A stretch of 54,475 nucleotides of DNA, from the NCBI GenBank assembly GCA_041660205.1, contig JBAZWT010000009.1, positions 1 to 54,475 on the forward strand, in the 5' to 3' direction. Below the pieces are notes generated by a model, which saw only the letters and a program-made list of their open reading frames with translations, did not search any database and had not been told where the DNA came from. Below are positions 25,302-33,992 of this stretch, one piece after another. The DNA is from Candidatus Babeliales bacterium. Lineage in GTDB: Bacteria; Babelota; Babeliae; Babelales; Chromulinivoraceae. The translations under genes were made by a program, and so were the position numbers. Within the stretch, counting starts at the first letter, position 1; every line of letters starts with the position of its first letter.

Positions 25302-27131
25302 TTATACTAATCGTAAATCTGCTCGTGGTTCGATACCGAGTAATTCGTATACCTCAGCGGCATACATTGTTTCTTTATCAAGCAATGTTTCAGCGAGCAA
25401 ATTAAGTTTATCTCGATTATCTATCAACATTTTCATAGCGATAGCGTATTGATCGTTTAAAATCTTGGTAATTTCTTCATCAATTTTTTCAAAAGTCTTT
25501 TGTGAATAACCACCCTTGCTATCGTATGTATCAAGATATACACGTTTACCCAATTCATCAGTCATTCCATAAAGGCAGACCATTGAACGAGCTACTTCAG
25601 TTGCAGCTTTAAAATCACTGTAAGCACCCGTTGAAAGTTCGTTAAACACTAACTCTTCTGCAGCACGTCCTGCAAGCGCTGCTGCAATAGTTGCAAGCAG
25701 CTCTTCTTTGTTACGGCTATATTTTTCACGCTCTGGTAAAAAATGAGTTACGCCAAGAGCCCGACCACGCGGAATAATGGTTAATTTATGTAATGGATCT
25801 GTGTCTTTTGGCATCAATAACCGAATAAGCGCATGACCACTTTCATGGTACGATGTCATTTTTCTATCATGATCTGTCAAAATCATTGTTTTTGATTCTG
25901 TACCAAGCATGATTTTATCACGAGCTTCTTCAAACTCATACATACCAACTTCGGTAAGATTTTTTTTCGATGCAATAACTGTTGCTTCATTGACTAAGTT
26001 TGCAAGATCAGCACCGGTAAAGCCTGGTGTTCCACGCGCAATACGTTTCACATCAAGATCAGCTGCAGCTTTGACTTTTTTCAAATGAACTTTTAAAATT
26101 TCTTCTCGGCTAATCAAATCAGGAACTGGGACCTCAATTTGTCGATCAAAGCGTCCAGGTCGGATTAAAGCTTTATCAAGCACATCAGGTCGGTTAGTTG
26201 CCGCAAGAACAATGATTGGATCTTTGTTTGTTTCAAAACCGTCCATCTCTGTTAAAAGCTGGTTTAATGTTTGTTCGCGTTCTTCGTTACCGCCGCCCAT
26301 AGAAGAGCCACGTTGACGACCGATAGCATCAATTTCATCAATGAAAACGATACATGGAGCTTTTTTTCTTGCTTCTGCAAAAAGGTCTCGAACTCGAGAT
26401 GCACCGACACCAACAAAAACTTCAATAAAATCAGATCCGCTCACGCTAAAGAATGGACAGTTTGCTTCACCAGCAACTGCACGCGCAAGCAACGTTTTTC
26501 CCGTTCCCGGTTCACCAACAAGCAGTACTCCACGTGTGATTTGAGCTCCAAGTCTTCGATACTTTGCAGCATCTTTTAAGAAATCAACAATGTCTTTTAA
26601 ATCTTCTTTGGCTTCATGAGCACCAGCAACTGATGAAAATCGTTCTTTAATAGAAGCTGGCAAGAACATTTTAGCCTTGCTTTTTCCAATGGTAAAAATG
26701 CCTCCAGCGCCGCCACCATTTTTGCCATTACGCATTTGACGCATGAGGTACCATCCAGAGATCACGCCAAGCAGCATCAAAATACCGATCACCAAGAACA
26801 CGTGCCATGAACCAGTTGACATAGATGGTGTAGAGACTGAAAAATCAACCCCATGTTTTTCAAACAGGTCAAAGTCGCCAGAACGCTCTGCTACAACCGT
26901 TTGAAACTTTTGATTGTCATTAGTTACGCCTTCAACAAATTGTCCGGCAATTTTAACTTGTTTAACCTGATCGCCACGGACTTTGTCTAGAAACTCTTTA
27001 TATGAAATATTTCCGATATTTTTTGTATGTTCGGTAAGGTGAGTAAGCATAGCTAGAAGGCCGACTGCCACAACGATACCAACCAAAAGACCCTTAGGGT
27101 TAAATGAATTAAATGGTTTATTTGGTTTCAT
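25302..27131 (-). CDS. ftsH: ATP-dependent zinc metalloprotease FtsH
   Basis: 609 residues from the ATG at 27131 (AAAAGG upstream; the reading from 27173 has no such site). An inner-membrane protease that removes misfolded and regulatory proteins. Two membrane helices (about 15-33 and 107-130) flank a periplasmic domain. The AAA+ module has Walker A GEPGTGKT near 207, Walker B IVFIDEIDAIG and the ATNRPDVLDKALIRPGRFDR second region of homology. The zinc site HESGH is near 427. Length and domain order are normal. Confidence 0.97.
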   Translation of the reverse strand: MKPNKPFNSFNPKGLLVGIVVAVGLLAMLTHLTEHTKNIGNISYKEFLDKVRGDQVKQVKIAGQFVEGVTNDNQKFQTVVAERSGDFDLFEKHGVDFSVSTPSMSTGSWHVFLVIGILMLLGVISGWYLMRQMRNGKNGGGAGGIFTIGKSKAKMFLPASIKERFSSVAGAHEAKEDLKDIVDFLKDAAKYRRLGAQITRGVLLVGEPGTGKTLLARAVAGEANCPFFSVSGSDFIEVFVGVGASRVRDLFAEARKKAPCIVFIDEIDAIGRQRGSSMGGGNEEREQTLNQLLTEMDGFETNKDPIIVLAATNRPDVLDKALIRPGRFDRQIEVPVPDLISREEILKVHLKKVKAAADLDVKRIARGTPGFTGADLANLVNEATVIASKKNLTEVGMYEFEEARDKIMLGTESKTMILTDHDRKMTSYHESGHALIRLLMPKDTDPLHKLTIIPRGRALGVTHFLPEREKYSRNKEELLATIAAALAGRAAEELVFNELSTGAYSDFKAATEVARSMVCLYGMTDELGKRVYLDTYDSKGGYSQKTFEKIDEEITKILNDQYAIAMKMLIDNRDKLNLLAETLLDKETMYAAEVYELLGIEPRADLRLV

Positions 27132-27445
27132 AATACCTTTTCGCTTATTTTTGCTGTTGATACAAAATAACAATTATATATTTTCACGCTTCATTACATT
27201 ATAAGACAAACTCGCTAGATTTTTATTCATTGTAATAAAAAAACGGCATCCTGTCGACATCTTCTACGATTTTTAAAAAAAAGATACAAAATATCCATAA
27301 AAAATGATTATTGATGTTGCAAATGCCTCCAGAAATGAGATACTAGTAGAGTTATTATTGATTTATTACTGATACCAAAGTACATTCCAAAAGTTAGAGA
27401 ATGGAAACGGTCAGTAACACTGTTCCTTTAAGAAGGTCTCAAAAC
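27132..27445. promoter_or_regulatory. divergent intergenic region, ftsH and RRM gene
   Basis: The 314 bases are AT-rich and hold no gene. A candidate plus-strand promoter is TTGCAA (27317-27322), 18 bases, TACTAG (27341-27346), about 100 bases before the RRM start, leaving a leader of moderate length. The match to the housekeeping consensus is weak. Confidence 0.2.
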
Positions 27446-27859
27446 ATGGACAACCAACAAACAATTTTTATCGGCAATCTTGCTTTCAGCACTGATAAAA
27501 ATGAGCTACAAGATGCATTTGGAAAATTCGGAATTATTTCTGAAATCAACATTCCAACAAACCGTGAAACAGGACAACCTCGTGGTTTTGCATTTGTAAA
27601 ATTCGAAACAGAAGAAGCAGCTAAAGAAGCGCTTACAATGGACGGACAAGAACTAAACGGCCGTAGCCTAAAAGTTAACATTGCACACGGCAAAAAAGAA
27701 TCTTTTGCACCTCGTAGCAGCACAGGCAGCACAGGCGGCAGCAGATTTGGTGGCGAACGCCGCAGCGGTAGCATGGGTGGCAGCACAGGCGGATTTCGTT
27801 CTGGTTCTGGCAGCTCTCGTGGTGGCAGCAGTGATCGTGGCGGCAGCAGCCGTTACTAA
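27446..27859 (+). CDS. RRM-type RNA-binding protein with Gly/Ser/Arg tail
   Basis: 137 residues from the ATG at 27446 (AAGAAGG upstream). One RNA-recognition motif fills residues 5-85, with RNP2 IFIGNLAF and RNP1 RGFAFVKF intact. A tail of about 45 residues is nearly all Gly, Ser and Arg, as in cyanobacterial and eukaryotic glycine-rich RNA-binding proteins. Likely an RNA chaperone, possibly cold-responsive as in cyanobacteria; that is inference. The GC-richer tail codons reflect the Gly/Ser repeats. Confidence 0.92.
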   Translation: MDNQQTIFIGNLAFSTDKNELQDAFGKFGIISEINIPTNRETGQPRGFAFVKFETEEAAKEALTMDGQELNGRSLKVNIAHGKKESFAPRSSTGSTGGSRFGGERRSGSMGGSTGGFRSGSGSSRGGSSDRGGSSRY

Positions 27860-27888
27860 GCTCTGACTCTTTAAATTCAGAATTTAAT

Positions 27889-27921
27889 AAAAAAGCCTAC
27901 CTGAAAACGGTAGGCTTTTTT
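27889..27921. terminator. bidirectional intrinsic terminator
   Basis: A 13-bp perfect stem AAAAAAGCCTACC/GGTAGGCTTTTTT with a 7-base loop between the convergent RRM and tolB genes. Confidence 0.9.
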
Positions 27922-27939
27922 GTCGTTTATTTTAAAATT

Positions 27940-29268
27940 CTATGCGTTTAAAATACCCAGATTTTTAGAGTAGATCGGTGAACAATCTGGATAGGTACAA
28001 TGATCATGTTCACTGGTTAAATAGTTCACTTTGTTTGTTATCAAATTTAATTGAGCAATACGAGATTTCAAACCTTGATTAAGTCCAAAAACAATATAAT
28101 TTCCACAAGCTGACCAGCTTGCTTCTTCTTTACTGCCACCACCCTGGGTGATTTGTTTATGTTCTTCAGTTTTCACATCGTAGGTGAAAAGCTGCATAGC
28201 GCCGCCCATCATTTTTGAATAAACCAACTGCTGTCGAACCTTGCTATAGCTTGGACAGGCACAATAACCACCGTCAGTAATCCGTTTCAATGACTGATCA
28301 GACAAACTAAGCACATAGAGTTGCGGCTTATGAGTTTCAAAATCAGACACAAATGCCACATGGGTATTGTCGATAAAGCATGGTGCAATATTATTTCCAT
28401 CGTTAAATGTTAATCGACTAAAAGCACGTTTTTGAGTGATGCTATCCATGTATGAAAGATATAGCTGACTTGTTCCATCTTTTGATAAACAAAAGACCAC
28501 ACGCTTTCCATCGGAGGAAAACGATGGTTGCATGTTCAACCCATCAAAACAGCAAATCACTTTACGCTTGGAAAACATATTGCTCATCACCAGCTGCACG
28601 TTTGACATAGTGTTTTCAGAGTAAAAAAGAAGAGGACTATCAACGTCATTATTCCATCGTGGAGCAAAGCTTACCGTTGGAGCATCGATAAAAAGTTGTG
28701 GATTGGAACCGTCAAAATCAGCAATCCAAATTTGTTTGTATGGTTTTTCTCTTCCATGTTTTTTTCGCCAAATTTGTTTGCAAAATGCAATCTTGCTACG
28801 AAATGAACTTTTATGCCCAAACAGTTCAGGCCACAGTTCATCAGCCACCGTGTGAGCTACCAAAGCTATTGGTTTATCTTCTTGCATTACTTTTTTGCCA
28901 ACAATCATTTCAGCAGACATGACATCGTACAGACGCCATGAATACTGTAATCCAGCTTTTGAAACAAAAATAGCAAGCGTTACGTCACTAGAAAACATTG
29001 TTTGCAGCTCAGAAACATGCTGCAGTTTGTCTTTTTTTTGCGTTATAATTTTGCATTGGCCGCTCCACTCTAAATCTGTTTTTAAACGCTCTACAAAGCC
29101 GTCTAAGGACGCATCATGTTTGCCAACAACAACGAGCCCTAGTGATACTTTTTTTGTTTTCTGCGCTTGCACTACAATTTGCAAATCGTCAGACAAAGAC
29201 GGCAGCGAGGAGTGAAGAAAAAATGATGACATGCATAAAAAAGATGTAAGTAATTTTTTGAAAAACAT
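27940..29268 (-). CDS. tolB: Tol-Pal system periplasmic beta-propeller protein TolB
   Basis: 442 residues with a signal peptide (residues 1-20). The N-terminal domain (about 30-170) is followed by a beta-propeller with repeated DG(S/T)-type blades: IADFDGSNPQLFI, FSSDGKRVVFCLSKDGTSQLY and WSACGNYIVFG. In the envelope, TolB links the TolQRA motor to the lipoprotein Pal. Its ATG overlaps the tolA stop by one base (TAATG), so the two are translationally coupled. It is the last gene of the unit; a terminator follows directly. Confidence 0.88.
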   Translation of the reverse strand: MFFKKLLTSFLCMSSFFLHSSLPSLSDDLQIVVQAQKTKKVSLGLVVVGKHDASLDGFVERLKTDLEWSGQCKIITQKKDKLQHVSELQTMFSSDVTLAIFVSKAGLQYSWRLYDVMSAEMIVGKKVMQEDKPIALVAHTVADELWPELFGHKSSFRSKIAFCKQIWRKKHGREKPYKQIWIADFDGSNPQLFIDAPTVSFAPRWNNDVDSPLLFYSENTMSNVQLVMSNMFSKRKVICCFDGLNMQPSFSSDGKRVVFCLSKDGTSQLYLSYMDSITQKRAFSRLTFNDGNNIAPCFIDNTHVAFVSDFETHKPQLYVLSLSDQSLKRITDGGYCACPSYSKVRQQLVYSKMMGGAMQLFTYDVKTEEHKQITQGGGSKEEASWSACGNYIVFGLNQGLKSRIAQLNLITNKVNYLTSEHDHCTYPDCSPIYSKNLGILNA

Positions 29269-30329
29269 TATGATCCTAATGTAATCGTATTATTTTTATT
29301 CCAGATTTCTTTTGGAAACACACAAGCAGACAAAGCTTTGCGCGCGGTTATATCGTAAACAAGTCTGCCTGAACTTTTCGTAATTTTAATTGAATCAGCT
29401 TTACCATTTGCGTCAACATGAACGCACAGTTCACAGCTTACCCCTGGCGGAATTCCGATAGGAGGGTTCCAATGCTGTAAAATCTCTTGTTGAATTTTTG
29501 ATCCAACAATTGTGTTGTCTAATTGCTCATACCCAACAAAAACAACATTTTCAAGGTCTGCATCTTCAGATGAAGAATTGTCAGAACTTGCAGATTGTGC
29601 AATGGCTGATTGCGCAACAGCTTGTTGCTCAATGGGTGACTCTTCTGTAGCAACTGGTTGCTCAACTTGTTGTTCAACAGCAATCTGTTCAATTTCTAAG
29701 ATTGCTTGTGGAGAAATTTGTTCCTGCTCGTCACTGCTTATTTCAATATCAATAATTTCAAGTGTTACAACATGCTGAACTTTTTGTTTTTTTTGTTTAG
29801 CAGAAGCTGTTTTTCTGAGTGAGCTTTTTTTACCCTGTGTTGGTTTTGCCGTAGACCTCAAAATCAATGATGCTTTTGAAGCTGGTTGTGCTTGCTGAGT
29901 AAACTGATCAACTTGCTGCAAAGATTTTTTAGCGACAACAGAACTTTTTTTTGCCTCTACTTTAGTTTGCAAAGACTGCTTAGCAAGTAAACGTTTCTTG
30001 CGTAATTCTTCTTTTTTTTGTCGTTGATAAGACTCATAATCCATCACCTTTGATTTTGTTTGTGATAATGTGTTTCTTTTTTTACGGCCTAGGTCAGAAT
30101 TATCAACGTGCTTTTGTAATGGCATTAAAACATATGTTTGACCTGATTGTGCTAGTGATATAGAAAATGTATCTCGTTTTTGGCTCAACATCGAACTCAG
30201 GATGACACATCCAAAAATCATCAGATGCGCGCACAGCACAAGAAAGATTAACTGCCCTAAAAAAAGTTGTCGCTGTGAAAAACATGAACATATTTTCTTA
30301 GAAAGCGCGCTTAGTCGCAAGTGCAACAT
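29268..30329 (-). CDS. tolA: TolA/TonB-like energy-transducing protein
   Basis: 353 residues from the ATG at 30329, eight bases after GGAGG; that site lies inside the 3' end of tolR, giving a 32-base overlap. One N-terminal membrane helix (about 25-45) is followed by a Lys/Gln-rich, then Gln/Glu/Ala-rich extended periplasmic segment. A C-terminal TonB-fold domain ends the protein (about 270-353; HWNPPIGIPPGVSCELCVHV, ARKALSACVFP). Position between tolR and tolB argues for TolA, though the C-terminal domain also reads as TonB. Confidence 0.8.
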   Translation of the reverse strand: MLHLRLSALSKKICSCFSQRQLFLGQLIFLVLCAHLMIFGCVILSSMLSQKRDTFSISLAQSGQTYVLMPLQKHVDNSDLGRKKRNTLSQTKSKVMDYESYQRQKKEELRKKRLLAKQSLQTKVEAKKSSVVAKKSLQQVDQFTQQAQPASKASLILRSTAKPTQGKKSSLRKTASAKQKKQKVQHVVTLEIIDIEISSDEQEQISPQAILEIEQIAVEQQVEQPVATEESPIEQQAVAQSAIAQSASSDNSSSEDADLENVVFVGYEQLDNTIVGSKIQQEILQHWNPPIGIPPGVSCELCVHVDANGKADSIKITKSSGRLVYDITARKALSACVFPKEIWNKNNTITLGS

Positions 30330-30729
30330 ACTTGACGCCTCCAGAAACTTTAATCGTATCGACTAAATCAATGACAGCTCCGTACGGCACAGATTGATCA
30401 GCTTTCACAAAAACGATTTCTTCTTTATCTTTTTTCACAAGAACTTTCAGTTCTTTTAAAATTCCATCAAGTGAGTATGGCTGACCATTTAAATAAATTT
30501 TTCTCTGTTTATCAATGTACACCGTTAAATCTTGCTGGCTGTGAGATTGAATTGCTCCATCATCCATCCGGCTTGAAGGCAATTCTACTTTAATCACATT
30601 GTTCATCATTGGAGTCGCAACCATAAAAATAATAAGCAATGTTAAAGCAACGTCGACAAGAGGTGTCATAGACAGTTCTTGCATGACATGGCCTCTGTTT
30701 TTCACTCTGCGTGAACGATTTCTTCTCAT
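30298..30729 (-). CDS. tolR: ExbD/TolR-type proton channel subunit
   Basis: 143 residues. A basic N-terminus is followed by MTPLVDVALTLLIIFMV, the conserved membrane helix with its functional Asp, then a periplasmic domain ending in VKYVALATK. With TolQ it forms the proton-driven motor of the Tol system. It lies 17 bases after tolQ. Confidence 0.92.
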   Translation of the reverse strand: MRRNRSRRVKNRGHVMQELSMTPLVDVALTLLIIFMVATPMMNNVIKVELPSSRMDDGAIQSHSQQDLTVYIDKQRKIYLNGQPYSLDGILKELKVLVKKDKEEIVFVKADQSVPYGAVIDLVDTIKVSGGVKYVALATKRAF

Positions 30730-30746
30730 CTACTGCCCCTTATGTT

Positions 30747-31448
30747 TTAGATAGATTCATCTGATTTATGCTGCACAGTCGGTGACTGCTTCGTAGTCAT
30801 AGACATACGAACCATGACCGTAACTTTATCGCTCAAACTTACCAAACTATGTTCCAAGCTTCTTATTTTAAGAGCAATGTACTGAGCAAAAACAAGTGCC
30901 GGAATAGCAACCACAAGACCTGCGATAGTGGTAATTAAAGCTTCTGAGATACCAGGAGCAACAGCAACGATATCTGCTGATTGTTTTTCACTGATACGAA
31001 CAAATGCGTGAATAAGTCCCCATACGGTACCAAAAAGTCCGAGCAGCGTTGCAACTGATGCGCTTATGGTTAGTACCGGAGTGTACGCTTCTTCAAGGTA
31101 CAGCACATCGTCGATAATGCTATCTGCTTGAAACTGAAACAATTCAATAGAATTTGTTTCTTGTGCATTTTTTGCATGTGAAAGTAATTGTACAAGTACA
31201 TAACCAGGTAATGTTTTTTTGTTTTCACTTGCGACTTGTAAAACTTCTTGCAACGTTGTGCATTTTCTCATTTCATACAGCACATCGCGACATTGTTTTT
31301 GTTTGATTCGTAATAAAATTAATTTGTATACAGCAATCGCCCAACAAACTACAGACATAAAAAAAAGAGTGAGCATGACCATTTTGGTCATAAAATCACT
31401 CTGAACTATAAGTCCCCAAACAGCATTATTTCCCATCATTTCACTCAT
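30747..31448 (-). CDS. tolQ: ExbB/TolQ-type proton channel subunit
   Basis: 233 residues from the ATG at 31448 with AAGGAAA upstream; a longer reading to 31505 has no ribosome site. Three membrane helices: about 17-40, about 130-152 (SASVATLLGLFGTVWGLI) and about 168-192 (ALITTIAGLVVAIPALVF). The last two carry the MotA/TolQ/ExbB core motif. It is the first gene of the tolQRAB unit. Confidence 0.92.
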   Translation of the reverse strand: MSEMMGNNAVWGLIVQSDFMTKMVMLTLFFMSVVCWAIAVYKLILLRIKQKQCRDVLYEMRKCTTLQEVLQVASENKKTLPGYVLVQLLSHAKNAQETNSIELFQFQADSIIDDVLYLEEAYTPVLTISASVATLLGLFGTVWGLIHAFVRISEKQSADIVAVAPGISEALITTIAGLVVAIPALVFAQYIALKIRSLEHSLVSLSDKVTVMVRMSMTTKQSPTVQHKSDESI

Positions 31449-31561
31449 GAAAATTTCCTTAATTTTTTTATGTACGATAAACTCATGCTTTGTAGTGTAG
31501 CACAAAATAAAATGATTTTTTTACATAATTTTTCTGGAAAAATCCAATTTTGACAATGAAC

Positions 31562-32854
31562 TTATTTCAACAAAACTTTTTGCAGTAATTTTTGTTTGTC
31601 AGAAATAGATTCATTCAATTGGAGCTCATAGGCTTTTTTTACTAAGTCGCCCAATTCTTTACCTTGAGCAAACTCTAAAAGATCTTTGCCCATGATTAAG
31701 GGTGCTTCAGATTTATATAAAACTTTTGCAGATTTTGCTTTCTGTAAAAACGCTTCAATCACATCGAGTGGATAATAACATGAAGCCATGGTGCCCAGTG
31801 TTTCCATGGTGAAATATGGCTCAATCCAATGAGCCAGCCATTTGTAGTTGGTTAAATCTTGCGCAGAAGCAAGAAGCGGTACATAGCGAACATACCAACT
31901 CATCATGCCAGCACGATGAACCAAATCTGAAGAACCGATATAAGTTTTTAAAAACGTTGTGATTTGCAACAATTGCGCGGGAGAAATTTTTTGATCACTG
32001 TGCACACTGCGTAGTTCATCTTTTTGCAAATTGTGTGCAATTATACCCCACAAAGCAAATAATTTTTGGTCATCTGAGTAATTGTAGCCTTGAGCTAGAC
32101 AATCAACGATATCATAAAAGTTTGGTTGGAATTCAACATTAACAAAAATATCTTTAAGCCGGTCAATTTCTGCAAGCCAGCGCAGTCCAATAGATGGTCG
32201 ATATGCTTTTAAGAAAAGCTTTGAAAATTCTTTTTCAATGCGCTCGCAGGAAAGAGTTGAAATATCCATGGTGCGACAAACTTGGCTTAATGTTTCATCC
32301 ACTTTCATGTTAAAACGAGCTGATAGTTGCATCACTCGAAATAATCGTAGTGGATCTTGTACGAAAAACGTTACATCTGGCGACCTTAAAGTTTTATTTT
32401 GTAAATCGCTATATCCATCAAATGGATCGATTAATTCATACGAATAAAGATCAATGCCCATTGCATTAATGGTTAAGTCCCTGCGACGGAAAGCTCGCGG
32501 AAAACTCATGTTAGGATCCAACTCTACCGTTGGTTTACGACCATAACTATCGACTCGTGGTATAGACCAATCTGCATCAAGTCCGTGCAAACGTAAAACA
32601 CCAAAAGATTTTCCTATAAAACTTACTTTTCCAAATTTTTGTAAGATGTCTTGAAGCTGCTCAAACGTAAGATGATACACTTCAAAATCAAGATCTGATC
32701 CGAAACAACCAAGAAAACAGTCGCGAACCGCGCCTCCCACCAGAAGGACTCGACCCCCCTGCTGATAAATTTCTTCGAAAATGTTTTTTACTCCAGAATT
32801 ATTCTGTATAATCTTTGCGATGCATGTCTGAATGCGGTCTTGACCATGAGTCAT
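31562..32854 (-). CDS. cca: tRNA nucleotidyltransferase / poly(A) polymerase family
   Basis: 430 residues. It adds or repairs the tRNA 3'-CCA end, or adds poly(A); the two activities cannot be separated by eye. The class II nucleotidyltransferase motif is LLVGGAVRDCFLGCFGSDLD with the metal-binding DLD. The RRRDLTINAM motif and the DPLRLFRVMQLSARF helix (motif D region) are intact. The C-terminal half (about 230-430) is the helical body, with no HD motif. The one tRNA gene in the window has its CCA encoded, so this enzyme would work in repair there. Confidence 0.88.
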   Translation of the reverse strand: MTHGQDRIQTCIAKIIQNNSGVKNIFEEIYQQGGRVLLVGGAVRDCFLGCFGSDLDFEVYHLTFEQLQDILQKFGKVSFIGKSFGVLRLHGLDADWSIPRVDSYGRKPTVELDPNMSFPRAFRRRDLTINAMGIDLYSYELIDPFDGYSDLQNKTLRSPDVTFFVQDPLRLFRVMQLSARFNMKVDETLSQVCRTMDISTLSCERIEKEFSKLFLKAYRPSIGLRWLAEIDRLKDIFVNVEFQPNFYDIVDCLAQGYNYSDDQKLFALWGIIAHNLQKDELRSVHSDQKISPAQLLQITTFLKTYIGSSDLVHRAGMMSWYVRYVPLLASAQDLTNYKWLAHWIEPYFTMETLGTMASCYYPLDVIEAFLQKAKSAKVLYKSEAPLIMGKDLLEFAQGKELGDLVKKAYELQLNESISDKQKLLQKVLLK

Positions 32855-32883
32855 ATTTTTTCCACCATCAAGGATGAGGTTCT

Positions 32884-33726
32884 ATGAAAAATTTTTATCA
32901 AAAAGTTACAAGTCTCTTACTGTTATCATTTACTATACCGATAGAAACAAAAATTTCTATACCAAAGCTTCCATCACGCGTTTCTTCTTTTTTTAGCAGA
33001 AACAAAGAAGAAATCATTCACAAAGAATTTAATCATATCAAAAAGTTAGAACTTTTGTGCGAACATGGCGATATTTCAATCAAAACTTGGAAGCAATCAT
33101 GTGTTTTAGTTGAGCTTAGAAAACAAGGATCTGATTTATTTCTTCAAAGTGCAACGCTACAATGCAAAGTCAAAGATAATGTCTTACAAGTTTCAACAAC
33201 CATGACTGATGATTCTCTCTCTGGAACGATTGCTCTACAAATTCTTGTCCCTGAAACATTGCCAGTTAAAATTGCAACGACAGAAAAAGACATTACCATT
33301 AAAAATCTTTCTGGAGCTATAGACGCGCAAACCACTTATGGAGCTATAAATATTTTTGAGGGAACAAATACGGTTATAGCGAAAACAACTCAGGGAAATA
33401 TTTTTGTGCAGCGATTAAACATGCAGCCTGATCATTCTTTAAATCTACACAGTGAGCATGGAAATATTACCGTGTCAGTGCCACAAGATTTAAATTGCGA
33501 TATTCAAGCACAAAGTCTTCATGGGAAAATACTATCAGATTTATTTATCACGCTGCGTCCATCAGCAATGCTTTTAAATGATGAAACATTTAAAGATTTA
33601 AAACATAACGTTCATGGGATCATTGGACAACTAAGACAAAATCAAGAAATTGCAACAATGCTGCTTAGCTCAGAATTTGGAGTTGTAAAAATTACGACAT
33701 ACGACTCAAAGAAAAAAATAAAATAA
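32884..33726 (+). CDS. exported DUF4097-like beta-repeat protein
   Basis: 280 residues. A signal peptide (about 1-22) is followed by a basic linker and a chain of short beta-strands at about 50-240. The DUF4097/adhesin-like pattern of repeated GDISI, KDITIKNLSGAIDAQTTYG and HGNITVSVP phrases points to a right-handed beta-helix. The function of this family is not settled. AAGGATGAGG precedes the ATG. It is divergent from cca, with 29 bases between the genes. Confidence 0.7.
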   Translation: MKNFYQKVTSLLLLSFTIPIETKISIPKLPSRVSSFFSRNKEEIIHKEFNHIKKLELLCEHGDISIKTWKQSCVLVELRKQGSDLFLQSATLQCKVKDNVLQVSTTMTDDSLSGTIALQILVPETLPVKIATTEKDITIKNLSGAIDAQTTYGAINIFEGTNTVIAKTTQGNIFVQRLNMQPDHSLNLHSEHGNITVSVPQDLNCDIQAQSLHGKILSDLFITLRPSAMLLNDETFKDLKHNVHGIIGQLRQNQEIATMLLSSEFGVVKITTYDSKKKIK

Positions 33727-33759
33727 CTATGTATTGTCCATAAATATTTTTCTAGTCGT

Positions 33760-33802
33760 CGTTCGTCCCGAGTGTTTTGCGTTAGCAAAATGTATCGAGG
33801 GA
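33760..33802 (+). repeat. GTTCG-hairpin repeat, copy F
   Basis: CGTTCG, outer stem TCCC/GGGA, inner stem TTTTGC-GTTA-GCAAAA, TGTATCGA. It converges with copy G across a 21-base spacer. Confidence 0.82.
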
Positions 33803-33823
33803 TAAAAATTATTTAAATCAGCT

Positions 33824-33865
33824 TCCCTCGATACAATTTCTTCGAAATCACTCGGGACGAACGAC
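33824..33865 (-). repeat. GTTCG-hairpin repeat, copy G
   Basis: Minus-strand reading: CGTTCG, outer stem TCCC/GGGA, inner stem ATTTC-GAA-GAAAT, TGTATCGA. F and G together make a dyad of about 106 bases after the DUF4097-like gene. Confidence 0.82.
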
Positions 33866-33992
33866 GGGTAATTTATATTTGTAGGTAAAATGAACGACGA
33901 AAAAATAATGCTTTGATATCGCATCAAAAAGCTTGTACAGTTAACACAACTCTTACAAAGCTTTCATATCCCCACAACCATAAGGAAAACTT

